Origin: Sporolactobacillus shoreicorticis
GTDB taxonomy: Bacteria > Bacillota > Bacilli > Bacillales > Sporolactobacillaceae
Direction: 5' to 3'
DNA: 64,000 bases
Assembly (NCBI RefSeq): GCF_024125445.1
Contig: NZ_JAMXWM010000009.1
Location: 62,001 to 126,000, forward strand
Shown: positions 54,780 to 64,000 of the stretch, piece after piece
Layout of the letters: the number at the start of each line of letters is the position of its first letter
Position numbering within the stretch: position 1 is the stretch's first letter
The notes under the pieces: model-generated
What the model was told of the DNA's origin: nothing
Seen by the model: the letters and a program-made list of their open reading frames with translations, nothing else
Database searches by the model: none
Program-made: the position numbers and the translations under genes

Positions 54780-56276
54780 TTAGAATACCTGAACGCATCT
54801 ATTGTAGTACATCCTACGATCTTCTAATCCATTGTAACCACCATTAACTCTTTTTGTTACAGCTTCAACAGATGGGTTGGTATCACATAAAGCATTCATA
54901 TTATTTGAATGCCACCAGAATCCCGCACTTGTCCATGGATATTTATCAGCAACATAATCACAACCTTGATTTATAATCTCGGGGTCACCAATTGAATTGG
55001 CAAATTTCGTATAGTTGCTTCGTCCTGTTAATTGAATATAACCTGCTCCTTTGAACTTTGGTCCGTCTCCAGGTTGAGTATTGCCTAGGTCTGTGCGTCC
55101 CTCATACGCCTCTCCTGATGCCAATTCTTTGGTCCATTTACCGGCTCCTGATTCATGGCTACATTGGCTAATAAAATGACAAAGTCTAGATTTAGTCGTA
55201 ATGCTATATCTTTCTAAACAACTATTTAGGTCATCTAGGATTGCTTTTGAGAGATTTGAACTTGACCAGCCGATCTTATTTAACTGGCTTTCGGTTACAC
55301 GAGTTACAGAAGAGCCACCGTCTCCATTACCTGAATCGGAACCATCGCCTCCGCTGCTTCCGTTATCATAGACTTTCAAAACCTGACCGATTTGGATCTT
55401 ATTCGGATCACTTATGTTGTTCAACGCAGTAATTTCGGAGAGTGTCATTCCAAACTTCTGCGCGATACTGCTCAAGTTGTCGCCTGATTTCACCGTATAC
55501 GTGGTAGTTTTGTGACTTGAGCCATCACTGCCCCCACTGCCCCCACTGCTTCCGTTATCATAAACCTTCAAAACCTGACCAATTTGGATCTTATTCGGAT
55601 CACTTATGTTGTTCAACGCAGTAATTTCGGAGAGTGTCATTCCAAACTTCTGCGCAATACTGCTCAAGTTGTCGCCTGATTTCACCGTATACGTGGTAGT
55701 TTTGTGACTTGAGCCATCACTGCCCCCACTGCTTCCGTTATCATAAACCTTCAAAACCTGACCAATTTGGATCTTATTCGGATCACTTATGTTGTTCAGC
55801 GCAGTAATTTCGGAGAGTGTCATTCCAAACTTCTGCGCGATACTGCTCAAGTTGTCGCCTGATTTCACCGTATACGTGGTAGTTTTGTGACTTGAGCCAT
55901 CACTGCCCCCACTGCTTTCGTTATCATAAACTTTCAAAACCTGACCAATTTGGATCTTATTCGGATCACTTATGTTGTTCAGCGCAGTAATTTCGGAGAG
56001 CGTCATTCCAAACTTCTGCGCGATACTGCTCAAGTTGTCGCCCGACTTAACAGTATACGTGGTAGTTTTGTGACTTGAGCCATCACTGCCCCCACTGCTT
56101 CCGTTATCATAAACTTTCAAAACCTGACCAATTTGGATCTTATTCGGATCACTTATGTTGTTCAGTGCAGTAATTTCGGAGAGCGTCATTCCAAACTTCT
56201 GCGCGATACTGCTCAAGTTGTCGCCCGACTTAACAGTATACGTGGTAGTTTTTTCAGCATTTGTTGTCGTAGTCAT
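54780..56276 (-). CDS. Lysin with five LysM repeats and GH19 chitinase-like domain
   Basis: About 498 residues. Five LysM units (each [20 protein letters not shown] ... [13 protein letters not shown]) bind cell-wall glycan. The C-terminal domain, from about residue 325, has [16 protein letters not shown] with a catalytic-type Glu, and [16 protein letters not shown], typical of GH19-like phage lysozymes. No signal peptide, so a holin would be needed for release. ATG at 56276 has AAGGAG upstream. The LysM units are almost identical in DNA. Confidence 0.93.
   Translation of the reverse strand: MTTTTNAEKTTTYTVKSGDNLSSIAQKFGMTLSEITALNNISDPNKIQIGQVLKVYDNGSSGGSDGSSHKTTTYTVKSGDNLSSIAQKFGMTLSEITALNNISDPNKIQIGQVLKVYDNESSGGSDGSSHKTTTYTVKSGDNLSSIAQKFGMTLSEITALNNISDPNKIQIGQVLKVYDNGSSGGSDGSSHKTTTYTVKSGDNLSSIAQKFGMTLSEITALNNISDPNKIQIGQVLKVYDNGSSGGSGGSDGSSHKTTTYTVKSGDNLSSIAQKFGMTLSEITALNNISDPNKIQIGQVLKVYDNGSSGGDGSDSGNGDGGSSVTRVTESQLNKIGWSSSNLSKAILDDLNSCLERYSITTKSRLCHFISQCSHESGAGKWTKELASGEAYEGRTDLGNTQPGDGPKFKGAGYIQLTGRSNYTKFANSIGDPEIINQGCDYVADKYPWTSAGFWWHSNNMNALCDTNPSVEAVTKRVNGGYNGLEDRRMYYNRCVQVF
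55369..56250 (-). repeat. Tandem DNA repeat encoding five LysM units
   Basis: Five units of roughly 170-190 bp differ at only a few positions (for example GCGCGATACT/GCGCAATACT), with Gly/Ser linkers varying by a GGS insertion. Near-identity at synonymous sites indicates recent unit duplication or gene conversion. Confidence 0.9.
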
Positions 56277-56745
56277 ATTTTTTCTCCTTCTTAATGTCAT
56301 TTAGTTAACAGAATATAAGCAATTTAAACTGATACAATAATAATTTTATTTAAGATTATGAAATTATTTTTTATACTCCTCCTTTCAGGGCCCATAAACA
56401 AGACTACGCCCTTTTAATTCGTTCACTCTGCCATACTTCTGTCAGACATATGTCACCTAGTTTGGTCGTCTTTGATTGGTTGTCTTACAAACCTTTTTTT
56501 TCGTTTATTTAACCGCCAATTCCTTATTTCTCTGCCGATCCCTTCAGGGACTGTTTAAGCAATTCTGACCATTAACAGAACGCTTTTGAGATCCAAGGTA
56601 AAAGCCCTGCCCTCCCTGCGGTCGCCCTTGATCCATCCATGTTTCAACAACAGTACCACCCTTATTAAGTTAAAATTAGACAATTTAACGTCATTAAAGC
56701 TATACCCTTCAGGATAATGGTTCATTAGCAATGAAAAAGGTTGTC
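56277..56745. other. 470 bp between ArpU-like gene and lysin without a gene
   Basis: A holin would be expected here by comparison with the cassette at 59.7-62.5 kb. Only a C/T-rich stretch shared in style with 61140-61230 (ACAAGA.TAC... and CTGCCATA.TTCTG) remains. The displaced, broken holin is at 58317. Confidence 0.4.
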
Positions 56746-57135
56746 TTAGATATGGACATTGATTCCTAAAAAATGAAGAGCAATAGCTAGTTTTGTTAAG
56801 CCTTGTTTCTTTTTCCGATAATAAGTACGTTCTGAAATAGACAATATATTCTGAATTTCAAAATCCATTAATTCAGATTTCGCTAAGTACTTATAGAAAA
56901 TAATCTTTTGTTCATCGTTTTCCAAAGCAACAAGCGCTTCATAAATGTTTAGTAATTGTTTCACCTCTTCGGATCCAATCATATGGAAATTTTTTTTATT
57001 TATCATAATTTGATCTACCTCCAGATAAAAGGGTGATTGGATCATTTTTACAAAAATCAAACGACATTTTAATAGATAATTTTTCAAATTTGAAACAGCC
57101 TGAATAGCATTTCTTAAGTCATTTAGTTTTTTCAT
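56746..57135 (-). CDS. ArpU-like phage transcriptional regulator
   Basis: 129 residues ending in a sigma-region-4-like helix-turn-helix, EIQNILSISERTYYRKKKQG, then LTKLAIALHFLG. Phage late regulators of the ArpU family have this size and end. ATG at 57135 has AGGTG upstream. It lies upstream of the GH19 lysin in the same orientation and probably activated it. Confidence 0.68.
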   Translation of the reverse strand: MKKLNDLRNAIQAVSNLKNYLLKCRLIFVKMIQSPFYLEVDQIMINKKNFHMIGSEEVKQLLNIYEALVALENDEQKIIFYKYLAKSELMDFEIQNILSISERTYYRKKKQGLTKLAIALHFLGINVHI

Positions 57136-58316
57136 CCTATACACCTGATTTACGATTTAGATTTTTGAGGATGTTTTTTAGTAGATCGTTAGTTGGACCG
57201 CAGTAGGAGAAAGAGCTTATTTTTATCCTAATTGTCTTTTAAATCTTAAGCCTGTCAAAATCATGCCTAAATACTGCCATAAAAGGCCTATTTACTTTGT
57301 TTAGGAACATATTTCTCGATAACAGGGAACAAGCATCCAACTGTCATTGCACGTAATGAATTAAAAGACACATACTATAAGTATGAAAGGTCAAGATATG
57401 ACTAAAGAATGTCATTCTTTCATTACGTTTATTAAAAGATAGGGGAACAAGCGTTTATTTTACATGAATCACTTGCAGGAAAAACATTGAAGATCCAGTA
57501 CTGGCGATAATCTGCCCCAGCTGAGTATGTAAGTTGCGTTCCATTTAACTACACATTAAATCTTTGGAAATGGAAAAATAATGCTGTATCTCGCGCTCTC
57601 TGTACGAACGAAAAATGAGTATCCGAGCAATGATTTAATTAAAAATAATGCGGGCTTCCTATATTCATATATAAAGTCACAGTCTATGGGCATTGTAAAA
57701 TTGGAAATTCGTTCCATTATCCCATCCAGTTACTAGCCCGCACTGACGAGTCACGATCTGCACAGTGTAAGGTTTGAAAGATTCCGTCGATAACACATTT
57801 CGTGATCAAGAAACTATAGCATAGTTATGCGGTTATACAATGGTGAAGAACGTTAACTTGTCCGTTTTTCTGCACCTCTCTTTTCCCGCAATATATTTAT
57901 TGATTTGATTAATGCTACATGCTAACCGCTGCTTTAAAAACGTATCATGAACGATGAAAAAGAGACTTTCTTGATAGGTCGTTAGTTTGATGATGTTATA
58001 CACCTAGAACTATCTATGATCTATTCAATTGCCTTTCAGTCTATGGATAATGAGCCTAACAAGTCCCCGGAAAGGAAGAAAAAAGTCATCAGGCAGGATT
58101 ATTGTACTTTCTGATTTTTGGCACATTATTACTTATCCGTCTACTAGTCTTCGTTCGTATTTGAAAACCTCACTATTTCCTATCTACTCATGAAATACCT
58201 ATGGCCGCTATACACTATGACATAAATTAGACAGTCTATTCTCAGACTGTTCGTTCACACTGTTTATGGCAATAGAGAGAATGCGCTCAAAAGAAGTGGG
58301 AGAAAGGAATAATTAA
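57136..58316. other. About 1.2 kb of decayed sequence
   Basis: No open frame with support on either strand. Composition is AT-rich with scattered stop codons. An inverted GGGCT ... AGCCC pair (near 57652 and 57738) may be the trace of an insertion sequence, but I cannot identify it. Confidence 0.35.
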
Positions 58317-58640
58317 ATGAATATTCAAGGTTTGAGCAGCTACGGCTTTTGGGGTTTATTAATATTAATTGTTGCTGGATATAATAGCAGGCCCTCTAGA
58401 GGCACTCAGACAGAGATCTCTTAAATCCGATATCATTCGAAGTGAACTACTTAAAAAAGTTGGTATTTTTGATGAACTGGTAAACATGGGCTTGCCAGTT
58501 CTTCAGACAATGATGATTATCATGACCATTTGCGATGAGATTTTATCAATTATAGAAAGTCTAAACACCTTGGGATGCCCTTTCCTAAAAAATCAGTATG
58601 TATGTTATGATGCCAACGTCTGTGATCATCAATAATTACA
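58317..58640 (+). pseudogene. Broken phage holin
   Basis: ATG at 58317 with AAAGGA starts MNIQGLSSYGFWGLLILIVAG; then the frame shifts into DIIAGPLEALRQRSLKSDIIR ... LQTMMIIMTICDEILSIIE. These parts align with the intact holin at 61230-61646 (GLSAYGFLVLLMAIDVTAG, KQKSLKSDAIRDGLLKK, MAICNESLSIIE), with an internal deletion. It lies in the opposite orientation to both lysin genes, so an inversion probably moved it. Confidence 0.75.
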
Positions 58641-58985
58641 ATGAGATAGGCTTTTTTGCGCCGTTCCAGATACTTAGGATTCGGTAAATAGAGCGTATGC
58701 TGTGTATCTGCTTGCCAGCAGTCGTTCGGCGCCCCATGTGCAAAAGCATGGAATTTCTTTCTTTCGTCACGGAAAAGGTCTCGCCGATCCAGCCTATTCC
58801 TGAAAATAACGGGATAATGTTCGCGGCTTTAACACGCCTGCGCGAACTATTCCTCTCTACTTCCAGAAGACGTATAATTTGTTCCGCACTTCGACTTAAG
58901 AGTTTTTGCGTAACTTGGGATCAAACCAGCAACGGACTTCGATTTTTTCTGTGGCACACCAAATCTAAAACGAAGTAGCCCGCTC
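58610..58985 (-). pseudogene. Integrase-core transposase relic (IS481-like)
   Basis: Minus-strand codons read RDERKKFHAFAHGAPNDCWQ, ADTQHTLYLPNP and RRKKAYLIVIIDDHRRW, which is the start of a DDE integrase core: first Asp in WQAD, second in IIDDH. An upstream piece RSAEQIIRLLE in another frame is the N-terminal part. The C-terminal half with the third catalytic acid is missing. Confidence 0.65.
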
Positions 58986-59729
58986 CAATGATTGGAGTTT
59001 GACCCACTGCAGGGTCATCTTTTGAGTGGCCGTTTCCTCACAAGATAAACGCCGGAACTTCTTCTGCTAATAACGAGATTGTTTGAGTGAAATGTTCGAA
59101 TTTAGACACCATTGGACACCGAATAATCCGCTGTTATCAAAATCAATTAGACATCTTTCCAGAGCTGATCACGTTCGCTCATTGTCATAGTCAATTCCCT
59201 ATGTCTCTTTGATAGATTGATTATGGCAGAAAGAATGAACGACAAACAGGAGCGTTTTGTTTGACGTTTACCTATGAAATGACTAGCATCACTGACGCGC
59301 TGATTCAATTTGTGTTGAATGATTGGTTCTCCCGCTTTCCATAAGGGATGATCCCTTCCTACTTCATAAAGCTCATAAAATTACAGCTACTTAAATGTCA
59401 ACAACTTTAAGCATATCCACATCTTTTTAAGTGCCTCCACCACGTCTTCCAGTCCGTAAAAATGAATGCTAATGAATTACACTGCCTGATGAACCTTGAG
59501 TCCCTTTGTTATCAACTCAACGATCAGCTGAGTTCTGTTCCGTTGAGATCCTTTCATAAGCTGATTAAAATCATCCATCTATTTTGCTGACACTCGACGG
59601 TTGCCTCAACCTGGCGAACTATAAAAAAGTCTTTACCCAATGAAGGATAAAGGCTTTAAATTTAGTTCGCGAACTATTTTGATCTTCTTCTATCTTTGGA
59701 ATGACCTTTTAATTTTTAGTGTTTCTGTG
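58986..59729. other. About 740 bp without a gene; GCGAACTA repeats
   Basis: No coding frame supported. GCGAACTA occurs at 59614 and 59669, with its complement TAGTTCGC at 59663, framing the terminator-like hairpin near 59640. TAGTTCGCGAACTA at 59663-59676 is a perfect 14-bp palindrome. Possibly a transposon end or a regulator site. Confidence 0.4.
59623..59655 (-). terminator. Probable terminator of the LysM tail-lysozyme gene
   Basis: On the minus strand AGCCTTTA and TAAAGACT form a stem with one mismatch over a 12-nt loop, followed by TTTTTT. It lies about 75 nt after the lysin stop codon. Confidence 0.55.
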
Positions 59730-61034
59730 TCAAACAACTAATACCTGACCAGCATATATTTTATTCGAGTTAGCGATATTATTCCAAGACTGGAGTTGCG
59801 AAATGGTGACGTCAAATTTGGCGGCAATACCGCTCAATGTATCCCCCGATTTAACCGTATAGGTCTGCGAACCACCACCACCAGCCCCTGAAGTGTAGAT
59901 GGAAAGTACTTCTCCCACATAGATCTTATTGGCATCAGCAATTCCATTCCATGATTGAAGTTGTGAGACCGATACGCCAAACTTTGCAGCAATTCCGCTG
60001 AGTGTGTCGCCGGATTGAATAGTATATGAAACTTTGCTGCCTCCACCGCCTTTTGAGCTGTAAATCGCCAAAGTTTCTCCAACGTAAATTTTATTAGGGT
60101 CAGAAATATTGTTCCATTGTTGTAGATTACTTACGCTTACTCCAAACCGGTTTGCAATGGCACTTAAAGTATCTCCTGATTTTACGGTGTACACCATTGT
60201 ACCCGTTCCCCCACCGTTTTTGTAAACAATAATTTTTTGACCAACATATATTTTGTTTGGATCAGAAATATTGTTCCACGATTGTAACTGTGAAACCGTG
60301 ACATTAAACTTTTGTGCAATGGCGCTCAGTGTATCACCAGATTTAATGACATAGGTATCTGAGGTTTCAGAGTTGTCACTTTCGCCTGCTTTGACCTTTA
60401 ATACTTGTCCAACATATATTTTATTTGGATCAGAGATATCGTTCCATGACTGTAACTGTGAAACCGTAACACCAAACTTTAGGGCAATTGCACTTAGTGT
60501 ATCACCGGATTGAACGGTATAGGTATTGGTATCCGTGGGTTCGCTTGGTTTAGGTTCTGTTGGTGCTGAAGGTTTCCCACCTTTTGCCAATTGATCATAC
60601 CAGTATTGCGCCTGATCTCCTCGCTGTGGTTGATCGGGGTTTCTAGGTCGCTCGTAATTTGCTAAGAATACCAAGCCTAAAGTTTCAGCGGAAGCCGTGC
60701 TCTTGATGAACTGTTTTGCAGTCATCGAGTAAGAATATGAAGGATAAAACTGAATACCATTTTCCATTTCATATGCAATACGTGCACATTGCGAACTGAT
60801 TTTTTTATAGTCCAATCCTCTTGCGTTGCACCAGCTAATGAGTTTACTAGCAGGTGTCCATTGAACCAATCCATAACCAGGACCGACGCCGCCCTCCCAA
60901 ATATCAACATGAAGCGCCGATTCAGATTGTATGTTACCGAGCATGCCGCACACCGCCTGTGGCGTCCAGCCTTTGTTAACAAAATAGGAATAGATATACT
61001 TTGCATTAGCAATTTGTTCACTAGTAAAGGCCAT
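59730..61034 (-). CDS. Lysin with phage tail lysozyme domain and five LysM repeats
   Basis: 434 residues. The N-terminal catalytic domain (residues about 1-155) has [20 protein letters not shown] with a catalytic-type Glu, and GYGLVQWTP, matching phage tail lysozymes. Five LysM units follow ([18 protein letters not shown] ... [11 protein letters not shown]), separated by Gly/Ser linkers. Domain order is the reverse of the other lysin. The units are more divergent in DNA than those at 55-56 kb. A holin gene lies upstream. Confidence 0.92.
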   Translation of the reverse strand: MAFTSEQIANAKYIYSYFVNKGWTPQAVCGMLGNIQSESALHVDIWEGGVGPGYGLVQWTPASKLISWCNARGLDYKKISSQCARIAYEMENGIQFYPSYSYSMTAKQFIKSTASAETLGLVFLANYERPRNPDQPQRGDQAQYWYDQLAKGGKPSAPTEPKPSEPTDTNTYTVQSGDTLSAIALKFGVTVSQLQSWNDISDPNKIYVGQVLKVKAGESDNSETSDTYVIKSGDTLSAIAQKFNVTVSQLQSWNNISDPNKIYVGQKIIVYKNGGGTGTMVYTVKSGDTLSAIANRFGVSVSNLQQWNNISDPNKIYVGETLAIYSSKGGGGSKVSYTIQSGDTLSGIAAKFGVSVSQLQSWNGIADANKIYVGEVLSIYTSGAGGGGSQTYTVKSGDTLSGIAAKFDVTISQLQSWNNIANSNKIYAGQVLVV

Positions 61035-61229
61035 GTTTCCCGTCTTCCTTTCTAAGATTATTAATTATTTTTCAGTGGCTACATCGGTCAAATGTTTTTC
61101 GCTACCTTTCTTATTTCTTTTTGCTCTGTCGTCGTTTTTCTTTCATCAATACTTCCCTCCTTTCGACCTCATTAACAAGATTACATTCTTTTGACCTACC
61201 TACCCTGCCATATTTCTGCTAGAAAACTG

Positions 61230-61646
61230 TCATTTTTCTTTTTGCTGAATACCCGATTTTATTCTTTCCTTTTTTGTTTTATCAGTTGCAGACTGGGGAG
61301 TCGCCGTCTCGTTTAGCTTATCTTTCAAGTCATCCAATCGATTCATAATGCCTTTTGGAAAAGGAACGCCAAGAAAACTTAAATTTTCAATAATGGATAG
61401 ACTTTCATTACAAATCGCCATGATCATCATCATTGTCTGGAAAACAGATGAGCCATTGTTCACCAATAAATCAAGTACATAAGACAAAATCAATGCTAGC
61501 AAAGTGCCCGATTTTTTGAGTAGTCCATCTCGAATGGCGTCTGATTTCAGCGATTTTTGCTTAATTGCCTTCAACAATCCAGCTGTCACATCTATAGCCA
61601 TAAGCAGAACTAAAAAGCCATAAGCAGATAATCCTTGCACAATCAT
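61230..61646 (-). CDS. Phage holin family protein (TcdE/Hol44 type)
   Basis: 138 residues. Hydrophobic segments at about residues 5-25 and 48-85, the conserved AIDVTAGLLKAIKQKSLKSD between them, and a charged C-terminal tail (KDKLNETATP...KKERIKSG). This is the phage holin 4/TcdE layout. ATG at 61646 follows AAAGGAGG. With the lysin downstream it forms a complete lysis pair. Confidence 0.9.
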   Translation of the reverse strand: MIVQGLSAYGFLVLLMAIDVTAGLLKAIKQKSLKSDAIRDGLLKKSGTLLALILSYVLDLLVNNGSSVFQTMMMIMAICNESLSIIENLSFLGVPFPKGIMNRLDDLKDKLNETATPQSATDKTKKERIKSGIQQKEK

Positions 61647-61718
61647 TTTAACTTCCTCCTTTTTAGATTTATCTCATAGTGTAATAGCCTTGGCCATTCT
61701 TGGCCTGCTAATTAATTG

Positions 61719-62070
61719 TCATAATCCTGTCAATAGATCACTCGACGTATCATTGGTTTTTATTAAATAAATTGAGCTTATTAATGGGGCTCCGATATCT
61801 TTATCCAATCGCAATTTTGACTCAATGTAATTTCTCGATTTTACCGAAGGGTACTTACTGAATGTGAGAGTACCAACTACTCGAGGCCTACCCGGGGAAA
61901 TCAACTCTAAATCAAGAAGAATTTCATACAGCAATTTGTTACATTTACCATATCAATCATTATCGAGTGAAATTTTATATCGCGTTTTTGTAAGGGTGAT
62001 CTGTATTACATTTTGACTTAAATCAGAAGATGACGTGATCTCTTTTAATTGGGAAAAAAATAACCCAGGC
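61719..62070 (-). pseudogene. Decayed hypothetical gene
   Basis: A continuous minus-strand frame from about 62070 (GLFFSQLKEITSSSDLSQN) to 61719 (SSIYLIKTNDTSSDLLTGL) is interrupted only by TGA at 61953-61955. No start with a ribosome binding site is seen. It lies between the ArpU-like gene and the holin and is probably a decayed phage gene; I do not recognise a family. Confidence 0.4.
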
Positions 62071-62099
62071 TGTAGATTATGTTTGAGATGATTGAGACA

Positions 62100-62524
62100 T
62101 TAGGAGGGAGGATATAACTTTTTGGGATTTAGTATTTTTCCGCAATCATAGGCCTCGGCAAAATGAATAAGTGCCCTATTGAGATTACGGTAGAATGTAC
62201 TCTCACTTATCGAGTAACTAAGGTAGAGGGCAATATCACTTTTTTTCTCCACACAAATATATTTGTCATAAATAAGTTTTCGCTCCATTTTACTAAGCTT
62301 GTTCAGAGATATTTGGATTTTAATCAATTCTTTTTCTACTTCGGAATAATGATCAAGCGAATTATTTTCCTTATATGGATGTGAAGGACCATATTCAAAA
62401 GTATAGTCACTTGTTAGAGAAAGAACCTGTTTCTCGTTAGCCATTCTCATTAACATCCGATAACGTCTTAAAATTTTTTTTGCTTTTTTTTTGCTTTTTT
62501 TCGATCCAGTTTTTGATTAAACAA
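62100..62524 (-). pseudogene. ArpU-like phage regulator with frameshift in A-rich tract
   Basis: A frame from 62456 encodes a regulator-like C-terminus (YLSYSISESTFYRNLNRALI). The likely true start is TTG at 62524, with AAAGGGGG upstream, giving LFNQKLDRKKAKKK; it then needs a shift within A7-GC-A8-GC-A8 (about 62470-62500) to join ILRRYRMLMRMANE. Similar in end and position to the gene at 56746. It may be decayed, slippage-regulated, or mis-sequenced. Confidence 0.62.
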
Positions 62525-63397
62525 TTCAGTTACCCCCTTTAAAAAACATACTGAGAGAAAAACAAAGTAACTCTATCCTATTTTTGAAAATTTACAAACC
62601 AGAAAAATGAAATTAACAGAGACAAACACGACATGGTGGGTAATGAGAAAAATAGAAGCACAGCCTGGTTTAATGAGGAATGGTTTTTTTTACCTTCCCT
62701 ATCAATATTAGATTATCTATAATTAGCTTCACATACCTATCAAAAATCTATTACTTTTCTGTCATTTATCTTTCATAATAAAGTAACTCTAATGGATATT
62801 ACTTCCATTTATTTCAGCAATGGTAACGACGTTCTAATTATCTGCCCTTAATATGTAAAAGTAGGCTATTAGTCAACATTAAGTTTAAATTCTGTTTTCA
62901 TTAACATTACGCTTTTGAATATTTCCTTTTCTTATTGGGGAATTGAAATAACTCATACGAAAACGAGGACTTGACATGTGCGCACAAAACTTTACACTTA
63001 GAAAATGAAGGGAAGTGAATCATCGAATCAAGCCGTATCCAATAATCTTCATCCTTCAGCAGCCCCAATGAATTCAGACATACGCCATCAATTTTAGATT
63101 TGAATTAACCTTACCAAGCTTCTTGAGTAGTCTTGATTTAAGCATAGAAAAAGAAATTTCATTGGGTCGGCACGACTCGATTCATACCATTTATAACCAA
63201 ATTCATCGATCTTGCTACGTTAGTGCTTCTAGTTAAATATTCTATGTCCTAATAAATTTAAAAGGCTAGACCCTTTCGCAGTTCCGCCAAAAAAATCACG
63301 GTCATTGTTCCGCAACTTCATCTATTGAATAACATCGTAGAGTTAAAAGTGTCTAAATGGATTCAAATAAAGTAGTTCTTTTTGGGGGTAAGTTTAA
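62525..63397. other. About 870 bp without a recognisable gene
   Basis: AT-rich region with no supported open frame, RNA gene or strong repeat. The promoter of the downstream plus-strand gene is presumably near 63330-63380, but no convincing boxes are visible. Confidence 0.4.
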
Positions 63398-63958
63398 ATG
63401 AAAAAAATTCTGGTGATAGCGGCCGCAGCATTAATCATAATTGGGGGCTTGTTTGTTTTTCTAAAATATAATTCAAATAGTGTTTCAGATAGCAAACAAG
63501 CGGCGAGCAGTTCCTCCGTCGAAGCTTCTTCTGCTGGCAACGAAACTACTCACTCAAGCGATTCAGCAAAATCGTCAAGTACTGCACCTTCTTCAAACCG
63601 TGCAACAACGAAGGATTCAGATTCGACTTCAAGCAATACTTCAGGAACAGCAAATTCCAATACTTCATCATCAACTTCAAATGTAAGTCAGTCCAATCAA
63701 TCGACATCAAACAATACATCAGAGGAGGCGGGGTCAACCGCGATAAGTCAAACAACAGGTGCAAATCAAGCTGCCAATAGACCAAAAGGGGCATGGGTTA
63801 AAAAGTTTGAAAAGGATCTATATAAAGGTTATCACGCAACACCCAGTCATTATAAATATGTCGGACATGGGCTTTGGGAGGTCTGGGTAAAAGAATACAA
63901 TACGGGTGAGCAACCTTATGTAACGGTCAATCAGTATACCGGTAATTTTCATGGATAA
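63398..63958 (+). CDS. Membrane-anchored Ser/Thr-rich protein
   Basis: 186 residues. An N-terminal membrane anchor (KKILVIAAAALIIIGGLFVFL) is followed by about 95 residues of Ser/Thr/Asn-rich linker and a small C-terminal domain (YKYVGHGLWEVWVKEYNTG, YVTVNQYTGNFHG) that resembles single-repeat PepSY-like folds. ATG has GGGGGTAAG upstream. The protein probably projects from the membrane through the wall. Function unknown. Confidence 0.72.
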   Translation: MKKILVIAAAALIIIGGLFVFLKYNSNSVSDSKQAASSSSVEASSAGNETTHSSDSAKSSSTAPSSNRATTKDSDSTSSNTSGTANSNTSSSTSNVSQSNQSTSNNTSEEAGSTAISQTTGANQAANRPKGAWVKKFEKDLYKGYHATPSHYKYVGHGLWEVWVKEYNTGEQPYVTVNQYTGNFHG

Positions 63959-64000
63959 TGACTTGCAAATAGGCACTTTAAGTAATTTGATGATGTTTTG

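Noticed and set aside
55369-56250. Regular repeats as a possible CRISPR array
   Set aside because: The 170-190-bp units are coding LysM repeats without short spacer structure, and no cas genes are nearby.
63546-63794. Minus-strand frame within the Ser/Thr-rich protein gene
   Set aside because: Its open length results from the repetitive Ser/Thr codons of the real gene on the plus strand.

Overview
This looks like a chromosomal segment from a low-GC, flagellated Gram-positive bacterium of the Bacillales. The gene order flgB-flgC-fliE-fliF-fliG-fliH-fliI-fliJ-ylxF-fliK-flgD-flgE-swrD-fliL-fliM-fliY-cheY-fliO-fliP-fliQ-fliR-flhB-flhA downstream of codY, trmFO, topA and dprA is the Bacillus fla/che neighbourhood. 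sucCD, xerC and hslVU, which normally interrupt this neighbourhood, are absent. That would suit a fermentative motile lactic acid bacterium such as Sporolactobacillus, but the genus is my inference.

Layout. 1-18.1 kb: the fla/che operon on the minus strand, entered from a sigma-A-like promoter at about 18.1 kb and cut by the window edge inside flhA. 18.4-27.8 kb: housekeeping genes codY, trmFO, topA, dprA, ylqH, ylqG, rnhB and rbgA, also minus. 27.9-32 kb: a tyrosine integrase inserted just upstream of rbgA, with an excisionase-like gene, a broken rolling-circle Rep gene and a Tn916-type sigma/HTH pair. From here to the end the DNA is AT-rich accessory sequence with many broken genes.

32-46 kb: two inverted copies of a small two-gene module, each next to a divergent XRE regulator; a CoiA-like nuclease candidate; a DUF3644 gene interrupted at an A8 tract; a xyloside-use unit (ArsR-type regulator, GH43 xylosidase with a cre site, sugar transporter); a secreted DUF6973-like protein; a lipoprotein; and a tcpC conjugation remnant.

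46-51.6 kb: the most notable part, a compact biosynthetic cluster. A cytochrome P450 is followed by an 18-nt minigene with an excellent ribosome binding site that encodes the pentapeptide MIYDH, then an amidinotransferase and a PGM1-like ATP-grasp ligase. A divergent MFS exporter lies alongside. The peptide fits the MxYxH pattern of biarylitide precursors, which a P450 crosslinks between Tyr and His. The two extra enzymes suggest further guanidino/peptide-bond tailoring. Fragments of tcpC lie on both sides of this block.

51.7-64 kb: an OatA-like O-acetyltransferase, a lipoprotein, and two phage-type lysis cassettes (ArpU-like regulator, holin, LysM-repeat lysin) without any phage structural genes, one cassette with its holin displaced and broken. 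Transposase relics and a Ser/Thr-rich membrane-anchored protein complete the window. Several frameshifts sit in homopolymers and could be sequencing errors, phase-variable tracts or true decay.
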